Shown here piece by piece: positions 17,083-24,869 of a stretch of DNA of 64,000 nt. A model generated the notes under the pieces. It was not told the origin of the DNA, ran no database searches, and was given only the letters and a program-made list of their open reading frames with translations. The DNA lies in NCBI RefSeq assembly GCF_914271435.1, contig NZ_CAJZAI010000003.1, forward strand, positions 186,001 through 250,000, in the 5' to 3' direction. The position numbers and the translations under genes are program-made. This DNA is from Cupriavidus laharis (lineage in GTDB: Bacteria; Pseudomonadota; Gammaproteobacteria; Burkholderiales; Burkholderiaceae). The number at the start of each line of letters is the position of its first letter. The stretch's first letter is position 1.

Positions 17083-17937
17083 ATGATGACGCGCAACGCA
17101 ATGCCGCTGGTGGATTGCCACTTTCACCTGTTCGATGCCGCGGCCGGCATGCCGGCCGCGCGCTACCGGCCCGCGTACGCGGCACGCATCGAGGACTGGC
17201 AGCGCCTGCTGGCGCCGCTGGGGAGCCTCCTTTATGGCGTCGTTGTCCAGACCAGTTTTCTGGGCACGGACAATGCGGCGCTGCTCGCAGCGCTGCGTGC
17301 CAGCGCCGGCCGGTTGCGCGGCGTGGCGGTGGTGGATCCGTCCGTGACGGACGATGCGCTGGCCGCCATGCAGGCGGCGGGCGTGCGGGGCATCCGGCTC
17401 AATCTCTTTGGTGACCCGGGCTGGGCTCGCATCGGCACGGCGCCATGGCGCGCGCTGTTCGCGCGGGTTGCCGCACTGGGCTGGCATGTGGAGCTGCATA
17501 CCGGTAACGGGCAGGGCGGTACGTTGCTGGCCGCGCTCGACGCCGCGCTCGGCCATTGCCCCGCGCCGGTCGTGCTGGACCACTTCGGCAGGCCTGGCGC
17601 TGAGGGCTCCCGTGATGCCGTCTTCGAGGTAGCCGCGCGGACCCTGCTGCGCCGGCAGGTATGGGTGAAGCTCAGCGCGCCGTACCGGCTGCCACCGGGG
17701 ACGGACTGGCGGTCGCTTGCCGGCGCGTGGAGCCGGCTCGTGGGGCAGGACCGGCTGCTGCTTGGCAGTGACTGGCCCTGGACCAATCATGAATCCGCTG
17801 CCCGCGCCGATGAGTGCGCGGCGTTGTTCGGATGGCCGTGCGAGCCAGGTGCCGGCGGCGATGCGCCGCGCGACCGCGGGTTTGCCGAGTCGCTGCGCTG
17901 GCGGAACGCGGCGGCGCTCTACAGGTTCGACTTGTAG
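17083..17937 (+). CDS. Amidohydrolase-family lactonase/decarboxylase-like enzyme
   Basis: 284 residues of the amidohydrolase_2 family (2-pyrone-4,6-dicarboxylate lactonase and relatives). Metal-site motifs are visible: VDCHFHLFD near the N-terminus, VELHTGN near 143, LDHFGRP near 165, and GSDWPWTNHE near 225. It probably hydrolyses a lactone or cyclic acid in the cytoplasm. Divergent from a GntR regulator and two Bug binding proteins, with which it likely forms a small uptake-and-hydrolysis module. Two adjacent ATGs compete as start. The exact substrate cannot be read from sequence. Confidence 0.8.
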   Translation: MMTRNAMPLVDCHFHLFDAAAGMPAARYRPAYAARIEDWQRLLAPLGSLLYGVVVQTSFLGTDNAALLAALRASAGRLRGVAVVDPSVTDDALAAMQAAGVRGIRLNLFGDPGWARIGTAPWRALFARVAALGWHVELHTGNGQGGTLLAALDAALGHCPAPVVLDHFGRPGAEGSRDAVFEVAARTLLRRQVWVKLSAPYRLPPGTDWRSLAGAWSRLVGQDRLLLGSDWPWTNHESAARADECAALFGWPCEPGAGGDAPRDRGFAESLRWRNAAALYRFDL

Positions 17938-18158
17938 GGCGGGACATCCATGGATGTCGCATGCCACCTTTGCTGCATACCCGTTGCCTCCATGTCTCCT
18001 ATATGCTGCCCCACAGAGCTGTCCTTCCACCGGCTCCAAAGGGAACGAACCTGCCCATTCCCGGTCAATCGTAATCGTTAAGTTACAATGCTGTACCGCA
18101 GCACGGCCGGCATTCCTTCGCGGAGTGCGGTATCAGGCCTGCTGAACGCCCCCGACCC

Positions 18159-18593
18159 ATGCGATTCCTGTTCCTGCTGCTGACTGCCATGTGCCTGTCG
18201 CTGCTCTCCTTTGGAGCGGCGGCGCATGCGCACGCGGGTTTGCAGGAGGGCGCTGCGGCGGTCGCTGTCCAGCCGGCAGCCGTGCCGGACAAAGTGACCG
18301 AGGTGGCGGCGCTGCCTGCCGTCGACGACATCGGGCGGATCATCGTCCCGGGCGATGACGGCTTGCATGACGAAGACGCTCTCGACGATCCGCCACCCGG
18401 CTACTGCAATATCTGGTCGGCGGACCTGCTCGATCCGCTGGACCTGCTGGACGAAATCGAAGAGTCCAGTGCCTTGTTCGACCTGCCAACCGTGAAGTTG
18501 CTGCTGCCTACGGACGACTTCTGGCAGCCTCCCTCCGGGCGCACCGCGCCGCCCGCCACGGCTTTCTTCAAGCCGCCGATTTCCCTCGCCTGA
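18159..18593 (+). CDS. Small secreted protein, CzcI-like by position
   Basis: 144 residues: a clear signal peptide (about 1-25, LFLLLTAMCLSLLSFGAAAHAHA) and an acidic mature part (DDGLHDEDALDDPPPGYC, LLDEIEESSALFD). It sits immediately before an RND metal efflux operon, where czcI or cnrX-type periplasmic regulators sit in known systems. Similarity to CzcI itself is not obvious, so the name rests on context. A TACAAT -10-like box lies at 18084-18089. Confidence 0.6.
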   Translation: MRFLFLLLTAMCLSLLSFGAAAHAHAGLQEGAAAVAVQPAAVPDKVTEVAALPAVDDIGRIIVPGDDGLHDEDALDDPPPGYCNIWSADLLDPLDLLDEIEESSALFDLPTVKLLLPTDDFWQPPSGRTAPPATAFFKPPISLA

Positions 18594-18780
18594 TTTCCTT
18601 CGCGCCTGGCGCGCGGCATTGCCGCGTCCGGGGTGCGTCCCATTGCCTGGCCAGACCTCCCGGCGCGCGTACGCGGTAGCCGGCTGAGTCCGTTACGGTC
18701 TTTCGCCTGTTGCGCGTCGCGTGCAAGAGGGCGGGGTCGCGGCGTGGCGCAGGCAGCCGTATTGCTTGCTTTCCCGACTC

Positions 18781-20139
18781 ATGACACACACCAAGCTGAC
18801 CCTGATCGCGTCGCTTTCGCTGGCGGCGTTCGCCGTCATGCCGGCGCAGGCCAGCGACGACGTGCGCCCGCCGGCCGCCGTCGTCCTCGCTGCCGGCAAC
18901 GTCGCGCCCGCGCCTTCCGCCGCTCCCGCCGGCCCGTCCTACGGTCTGCAGGACCTGCTGGCGATGGCGCAATCCACCAACAAGGGTGTCGAGGCCGCGC
19001 AGGCCAATGTCGACGCCGCCAATGCCGCCATCAGCAGCGCGCAGGCCTATCCGAACCCGCAGGTCGAGGTGATGGTCGGCCGCCTGCAGGGCAAGCAGCC
19101 CGGCGTCACCAGTGGCAACGCGCCAACCTACGCCATCACCCAGAAGCTGGACTATCCGCACCAGCGCAGCCTGCGCGAAGACATGGCCACACGGGGGCTC
19201 GAAGCCTCCCAGGCCATGCGCCAGGGCTTCCGCGCCGAGCTTGCCGCGCGCGTGAAGACCGCCTACTTCGAAGTGCTGCGCCGTGAGAGCGAGCTCCAGG
19301 CCGCTTCCGAAGACCTGGCGATGACGCGCCAGATCCATTCCCGCGCGCGCCTGCGCGTGGAAGTGGGCGAGGCTCCGCGCTATGAACTGATCAAGGCCGA
19401 GACCGAGCTGCTGGCGGCGCAGAAGAGCCAGCAGACCGCCGAACTGCGCGTGAACCAGGCCAAGGCCGCGCTGCGCCAGCAGGTCGGCGGTGCGATGCCG
19501 GCGCAGTTCGCACTGGACGGCAGCCTGGGCCAGGCGCCCGAGGTGCCGCCGCTGCCGCAGTTGCGCGGCACGATGGCCGCGAGCAACGCCGAACTGATTC
19601 AGCGCCGCATGGAGCTGGAGCGCGCCCGCCTGGGCGTGGACTACCAGCGTTCGCTGCGCTGGCCGGAAGTCGCCGTGCGTGCGAGCACGGACCGCCAGCC
19701 GGACAACAACGTCTCGCAGATCGGCCTGGTGCTGACCATTCCGCTGTGGGACCGCCGCAGCGGCCCGGTGGGCGAGGCCACCGCCCAGGCTACCCAGGCG
19801 CGCAGCGCGCTGGAAGCGCGTGAATTCGAGCTCGCCCAAGAGCTGGAAACCGCCTACCGCCAGTACGAGATTACGCAGTCGCAGGTGACCGCGCTGGAGT
19901 CCGGCATCGTGCGCGAAGCCGAGTCCGCGCTGAACGTGGCCGAGTCCGCTTACCGCTTCGGCGAGCGCGGCATCCTGGACTACCTGGATGCGCAGCGCGT
20001 GCTGCGCGGCGCGCGCAATGAACTGATCGCCGCCCAGTTCGACCTGCAGGTCGCCGCCATCCAGATCGAAAAGCTCATGTCGACGGCACCGGGCACCACG
20101 CCCGCGGGCCTGCCGTCTTCCACCATCCAGAACCCATAA
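18781..20139 (+). CDS. CzcC-like outer-membrane efflux protein
   Basis: 452 residues with a signal peptide (THTKLTLIASLSLAAFAVMPAQA) and two outer membrane efflux (OEP/TolC) repeats. It forms the outer-membrane tunnel of a three-part metal efflux system. Start at the ATG that heads the signal peptide; there is no strong ribosome site, and a second in-frame ATG 60 bases upstream is possible. Only two bases separate it from the CzcB-like gene. Confidence 0.85.
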   Translation: MTHTKLTLIASLSLAAFAVMPAQASDDVRPPAAVVLAAGNVAPAPSAAPAGPSYGLQDLLAMAQSTNKGVEAAQANVDAANAAISSAQAYPNPQVEVMVGRLQGKQPGVTSGNAPTYAITQKLDYPHQRSLREDMATRGLEASQAMRQGFRAELAARVKTAYFEVLRRESELQAASEDLAMTRQIHSRARLRVEVGEAPRYELIKAETELLAAQKSQQTAELRVNQAKAALRQQVGGAMPAQFALDGSLGQAPEVPPLPQLRGTMAASNAELIQRRMELERARLGVDYQRSLRWPEVAVRASTDRQPDNNVSQIGLVLTIPLWDRRSGPVGEATAQATQARSALEAREFELAQELETAYRQYEITQSQVTALESGIVREAESALNVAESAYRFGERGILDYLDAQRVLRGARNELIAAQFDLQVAAIQIEKLMSTAPGTTPAGLPSSTIQNP

Positions 20140-20141
20140 TC

Positions 20142-21302
20142 ATGCGTCCCAATTTCCTGCTTTCGCTGACGGCCGCCGCCGTCATGGCATTTGCCCTGGC
20201 GGGCTGCTCGAAGGAGCCGGCCCAGGCCACCGAAGCGCCCAAGCTGCCGCCCGGCGTGGTCAAGCCCGAGCCCAACCTGATGCAGGCCCTGAAGGTTGCG
20301 CCACTGACCACGTCGCCGTTCAGCGAGATGCTGCGCGTGGCCGGGCGCATCGATTTCGACGAGCAACGCGTGTCCCGCGTTGGCGCCAGCGTCACCGGGC
20401 GCGTGACCGATCTGTATGCGAGCCTGGGCCAGGAGGTCAAAGCCGGCCAGGTGCTGGCCCGCCTGCACAGCACGGAGCTGGGCGCGGCGCAGATGGCCTT
20501 CCTGAAGAGCGAGGCGCAGCATGAACTGCAGGCCCGCAATGCCGAGCGCGCCAAGCAGCTTTACGCCGCCGACGTGATCGGCCGCGGCGAACTGCAGCGC
20601 CGCGAAAGCGAACTGGCCATTGCTTCCGCCGAGATGCGCGCCTATCGCGACCAGCTGCGTGTGCTGGGCATGTCGCCGGCCACTATTGCGGAGCTGGCCA
20701 GGAGCGGCAGCATCAACTCGCATTCGCCCGTGCACTCGAGCATCAGCGGCACCGTGGTCGAACGCAATGTGGCACAGGGCCAGGTTGTGCAGCCGGCGGA
20801 CGCGCTCTACACCGTGGCCGACCTGTCGCGCGTGTGGGTCGTGGCCGAGGTGCCCGAGCAGCAAGCCGCGCAGGTGGCGGAAGGGCAGAGCGTGGAGATC
20901 GAAGTGCCGTCGCTGGCCAACGGCAAGGGCAGCCAGACCATCACCGGCAAGCTGATCTATGTGGGGCGCACGGTGAACCCGCAGTCGCGCACGGTGCTGG
21001 TCCGCACCGAGCTGGAGAACCGCGAGGGACGTCTGAAGCCGGCCATGCTGGCGAGCATGCTGATTGCCAGCAAGCCTGTCGACCAGCTCGTGGTGCCGGC
21101 GTCCGCGGTGGTGCGCGAAGGCAATGACGAACTCGTCTACGTGGAAATGCCCGGTGGCCAGTTCCGCCAGACCCGCGTCAAGCTGGGCGCCGAGAGCGAC
21201 GGCATGCGCGTGGTGCTCAACGGCGTCAAGGCTGGCGATCGCGTCGTGGTGGATGGCGCCTTCCATCTCGACAACGAGCGCAAGCGCCTCGAACAGGGTT
21301 GA
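20142..21302 (+). CDS. CzcB-like membrane fusion protein (lipoprotein)
   Basis: 386 residues with a lipobox LAGC (Cys22), so probably anchored by lipid in the inner membrane. A lipoyl/biotinyl half-motif (GASVTGRVTDLYASLGQEVKAGQ), an alpha-hairpin (about 105-150) and beta-barrel region (VWVVAEVPEQQAAQVAEGQ) follow the usual membrane fusion order. It links the RND pump to the CzcC-like outer-membrane tunnel. No His-rich N-terminal metal-binding extension of CzcB is present. Confidence 0.88.
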   Translation: MRPNFLLSLTAAAVMAFALAGCSKEPAQATEAPKLPPGVVKPEPNLMQALKVAPLTTSPFSEMLRVAGRIDFDEQRVSRVGASVTGRVTDLYASLGQEVKAGQVLARLHSTELGAAQMAFLKSEAQHELQARNAERAKQLYAADVIGRGELQRRESELAIASAEMRAYRDQLRVLGMSPATIAELARSGSINSHSPVHSSISGTVVERNVAQGQVVQPADALYTVADLSRVWVVAEVPEQQAAQVAEGQSVEIEVPSLANGKGSQTITGKLIYVGRTVNPQSRTVLVRTELENREGRLKPAMLASMLIASKPVDQLVVPASAVVREGNDELVYVEMPGGQFRQTRVKLGAESDGMRVVLNGVKAGDRVVVDGAFHLDNERKRLEQG

Positions 21303-21307
21303 GCGAC

Positions 21308-24300
21308 ATGATGAAATCCCTGGTTGAAGCTGCGATCAAGCAGCGGCTGGTGGTGTGCGTGCTGGCCGTCGTGCTGTTTTTCTTCGGCCTGCGCGCGGCC
21401 ACCAAGCTGTCGGTCGACGCGTTCCCGGACGTGACCAACGTGCAGGTGCAGATCGCCACCGAAGCCACCGGCCGATCGCCGGAAGAGGTCGAGCGCTTTG
21501 TCACCGTGCCGGTGGAAATGGCCATGACCGGCCTGCCCGGACTGGAAGAAATGCGTTCGCTGAACAAGGCGGGCCTGTCGCTGATCACGCTCGTGTTCAC
21601 CGATGCGACGGACGTCTACTTCGCGCGCCAGCTCGTGATGGAGCGCCTGATCGAGGTGTCCGGACGCATGCCGGAAGGCGTGACGCCGGTGCTGGGCCCG
21701 GTCTCGACCGGCCTCGGCGAGGTCTACCAGTACACACTGGATCGCCCCGACGACGGCAACCGTGAACTGACGCAGGAAGAACTGGCCGAGCGCCGCATCG
21801 CGCAGGACTGGGTCGTGCGCCCGCTGCTGCGTTCGATCCCCGGCGTCGCCGAGATCAACTCGCAGGGCGGCTACGTGCGCCAGTACCAGGCGCTGGTCAA
21901 CCCTGAGCGCATGCGCCACTACGGTGTTTCGATCCAGCAGGTCTACCAGGCGCTCGCGCGCAACAACGCCAACTCGGGCGGCGGCGTGCTGCCGCACTAC
22001 GCCGAGCAGTACCTGATCCGCGGCATTGGCCTGGCCAGGGGCGTGGACGACCTGGGCAGCATCGTGCTCAAGGAAGTGGCCGGCACGCCGGTCTACTTGC
22101 GCGATGTGGCCACCGTCACCATCGGCCACGAGGTGCGCCAGGGCGCGCTCGTGAAGAACGGCCAGACCGAGGCGGTCGGCGGCATCGTCATGATGATGCG
22201 TGGCGGCAACGCCAAGGAAGTCGTCAGCCGCGTCAAGGAACGCGTGGCCGAGATCAACGCCAAGGGCATGCTGCCCGGCAAGCTGCAGATCGTGCCGTAC
22301 TACGACCGCAGCGAACTGGTCGATGCCGCGCTGTGGACGGTGACCAAGGTGCTGCTCGAAGGCGTGGTGCTGGTCGTGATCGTACTGTTCCTGTTCCTGG
22401 GCGACGTGCGCTCGTCGGTCATCGTGCTGGCCACGCTGGTGTTGACGCCGTTGCTGACCTTCATCGTCATGAACAGGATGGGCCTGTCGGCCAACCTGAT
22501 GTCGCTGGGGGGGCTGGCAATTGCCATTGGCCTGATGGTGGACGGCTCCGTGGTGGTGGTCGAGAACGCGTTCGAGCGGTTGGGCCACAAGGAGCCGGGG
22601 CTCACCAAGACCGAGATCCTGGTGAAGGCCGTGCAGGAGGTGGCTACGCCGGTGATCGTCGGCGTGGGCATCATCATCCTGGTGTTCCTGCCGCTGATGA
22701 CGCTGTCAGGCATGGAAGGCAAGATGTTCGCGCCGCTGGCGTTCACCATCTCGATCGCGCTGGCGATCTCGCTATTCCTGTCGCTGACGCTGTCGCCGGT
22801 GCTGAGCTCGTACCTGCTCAGGGGTGGTGCCGAGCATGACACGAAGATCATCGCGTTCATGAAGCGCCACTACCTGCGCCTGCTGCATTGGGCACTGGGC
22901 AACAGCCGCAAGACGGTGATTGCCGCGGTGGGGGCCTTCGTGCTGACGCTTGCCATCGTGCCGCTGCTGGGCACCTCGTTCATCCCGGAGATGAAGGAAG
23001 GCTCGATCGTGCCGGCCATCGACCGCGTGCCAAACATCTCGCTCGAGGAGTCGATCAAGCTGGAGAAGGAGGCCAACAAGCTGGTGCTGGGCGTACCGGG
23101 CGTGAAGTCGGTGGTGTCCGGCGTGGGCCGCGGCGAAAGCCCGGCGGATCCGCAGGGCCAGAACGAATCGACGCCGATCGCGAGCCTGAAGGACCGCGGC
23201 GAGTGGCCGGACGGCTGGACCCAGGACGATATCGCCAATGCCATCCGCGAGAAGCTCAAGGCCATCCCCGGCGTGCAGATCGTGATGGCGCAGCCGATTT
23301 CCGACCGCGTCGACGAGATGGTCAGCGGCGTGCGTTCGGACGTGGCGGTGAAGGTGTTCGGCGACGACCTCGACAAGCTGCGCGAGCTCGCGGGCGAAAT
23401 CGCGCGCGTCGCGGGCGGCATCCAGGGCTCGCAGGATATCCGCATCGAGCGCGTGTCGGGGCAGCAGTACCTGTCGATCGAGATCGATCGCCAGGCAATT
23501 GCGCGCTACGGGCTGAACGTGTCGGACATCCATGATGTCATCGAGATCGCGATCGGCGGCAAGCGCGCCACCGACATCTTCGAGGGCGAGCGCCGCTTTG
23601 CCGCCGCCGTGCGCCTGCCGGAGGAATTCCGCGACAACGTCCAGGCCATCCGCCAGCTGTTGGTGTCCACGCCGGACGGCATGCAGGTGCCGCTGCAGAG
23701 CGTGGCGAAGATCGAGGTCAACGACGGGCCTGCACAGATCAGCCGCGAAATGGCCAAGCGCCGCGTCGTGGTGATGATCAACGTGAAGGACCGCGACCTC
23801 GGCGGCTTCGTCGCCGAACTGCAGCAGGCCGCGGGCGCCAAGGTCAGGCTGCCGGAAGGCTACTACCTCGAGTGGGGCGGCCAGTTCCAGAACATGGAAC
23901 GCGCCATGGGGCACCTGAAGATCATCGTGCCCGTGACCATCGCCGCGATCTTCTTCCTGCTGTTCCTGCTGTTCAATTCGCTGCGCTTCGCCACGCTGAT
24001 CATCACGGTACTGCCGTTCGCATCGATCGGCGGCATCATCGGGCTGTTCGTCACCGGCGAATACCTGTCGGTGCCGGCGTCGGTAGGCTTTATCGCGCTG
24101 TGGGGCATGGCCGTGCTCAATGGCGTGGTGCTGGTGTCGTACATCCGCACGTTGCGCGATTCGGGCCTGTCACTGAACGAAGCCGTGGTGCAGGGCGCAA
24201 CCCAGCGTTTCCGCCCGGTGATGATGACGGCCACCATCGCCATGCTCGGCCTGGTGCCGTTCCTGTTCTCGAGCGGTCCGGGCTCGGAGGTGCAGCGCCC

Positions 24301-24424
24301 GCTGGCGGTGGTGGTGATCGGCGGGCTGATCACGTCGACGCTGCTCACGCTGGTGATGGTGCCGACGCTGTACCGCTGGTTTGATGACCGCAAGGTGGAT
24401 CCGACCAGGGATGTGCCGGTCTGA
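21308..24424 (+). CDS. CzcA-family heavy-metal RND pump (HME-RND)
   Basis: 1038 residues, 12 helices, two large periplasmic loops; the energised inner-membrane pump. Helix 4 reads AIGLMVDGSVVVVEN near residue 400-415: the proton-relay Asp is kept but the DFG-xxx-DGA form of CzcA/CnrA is not, so the metal specificity may differ from classic Zn/Co/Cd export. The N-terminal blocks VDAFPDVTNVQVQI and VERFVTVPVEMAM are typical of the family. The ATG at 21308 is chosen after the CzcB stop; a second ATG follows at once. Last gene of the operon; a strong terminator follows. Confidence 0.92.
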   Translation: MMKSLVEAAIKQRLVVCVLAVVLFFFGLRAATKLSVDAFPDVTNVQVQIATEATGRSPEEVERFVTVPVEMAMTGLPGLEEMRSLNKAGLSLITLVFTDATDVYFARQLVMERLIEVSGRMPEGVTPVLGPVSTGLGEVYQYTLDRPDDGNRELTQEELAERRIAQDWVVRPLLRSIPGVAEINSQGGYVRQYQALVNPERMRHYGVSIQQVYQALARNNANSGGGVLPHYAEQYLIRGIGLARGVDDLGSIVLKEVAGTPVYLRDVATVTIGHEVRQGALVKNGQTEAVGGIVMMMRGGNAKEVVSRVKERVAEINAKGMLPGKLQIVPYYDRSELVDAALWTVTKVLLEGVVLVVIVLFLFLGDVRSSVIVLATLVLTPLLTFIVMNRMGLSANLMSLGGLAIAIGLMVDGSVVVVENAFERLGHKEPGLTKTEILVKAVQEVATPVIVGVGIIILVFLPLMTLSGMEGKMFAPLAFTISIALAISLFLSLTLSPVLSSYLLRGGAEHDTKIIAFMKRHYLRLLHWALGNSRKTVIAAVGAFVLTLAIVPLLGTSFIPEMKEGSIVPAIDRVPNISLEESIKLEKEANKLVLGVPGVKSVVSGVGRGESPADPQGQNESTPIASLKDRGEWPDGWTQDDIANAIREKLKAIPGVQIVMAQPISDRVDEMVSGVRSDVAVKVFGDDLDKLRELAGEIARVAGGIQGSQDIRIERVSGQQYLSIEIDRQAIARYGLNVSDIHDVIEIAIGGKRATDIFEGERRFAAAVRLPEEFRDNVQAIRQLLVSTPDGMQVPLQSVAKIEVNDGPAQISREMAKRRVVVMINVKDRDLGGFVAELQQAAGAKVRLPEGYYLEWGGQFQNMERAMGHLKIIVPVTIAAIFFLLFLLFNSLRFATLIITVLPFASIGGIIGLFVTGEYLSVPASVGFIALWGMAVLNGVVLVSYIRTLRDSGLSLNEAVVQGATQRFRPVMMTATIAMLGLVPFLFSSGPGSEVQRPLAVVVIGGLITSTLLTLVMVPTLYRWFDDRKVDPTRDVPV

Positions 24425-24455
24425 TGCGGTAATCTTGTTGGCCTGATGGGAAAGA

Positions 24456-24489
24456 GGGGCTTCGCACGGTACGCGAAGCGCCTTTTTTG
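24456..24489 (+). terminator. Rho-independent terminator of the efflux operon
   Basis: gcttcgc and gcgaagc form a stem around an acggtac-type loop, extended at the base, followed by ccttttttgt. Placed 35 bases after the pump gene's stop. Confidence 0.85.
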
Positions 24490-24512
24490 TTTGACCCGCC
24501 CGCCGGTGCGGG

Positions 24513-24695
24513 TTACGAGACCGAAATTACCTTGATGTCTTCCCACTGCGGATGCAGCAGCCGCAACGCGGCAAGGATGGCCTTGGGGTCGTCCGCGTGG
24601 CGCTCGGACAGCGCGACAGCTTCTGTGGCGGTAATGACCGGCTTGCGGCCCTTCTGGCGGTATTCGATCTGGACGCTCTTGGTAACAAATGACAT
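24513..24695 (-). CDS. Small hypothetical protein
   Basis: 60 residues starting MSFVTKSVQIEYRQKGR. Not recognised. It has balanced, soluble composition with a beta-like N-terminal half (VQIEYRQKGRKPVIT) and a helical middle. The start was chosen for its position after a ggaaag purine stretch; upstream in-frame sequence looks non-coding. It is convergent with the efflux operon and separated from it by a terminator. Confidence 0.6.
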   Translation of the reverse strand: MSFVTKSVQIEYRQKGRKPVITATEAVALSERHADDPKAILAALRLLHPQWEDIKVISVS

Positions 24696-24869
24696 GGCTG
24701 GCTTTCCGGGAGATTGTTGCCTGCCGCAGGGGATGAAGGTCAGGCAGGAACAATAACGGCAGGACGGCACAAGACTTTTCATTCGGGCAAATATGGAGTT
24801 TGTTTCAGATCATTACCCCAAGGTGCCGATTCAGGGCCGTTCCGTTGCGAACGCCGGGGGCGTGTGCGA

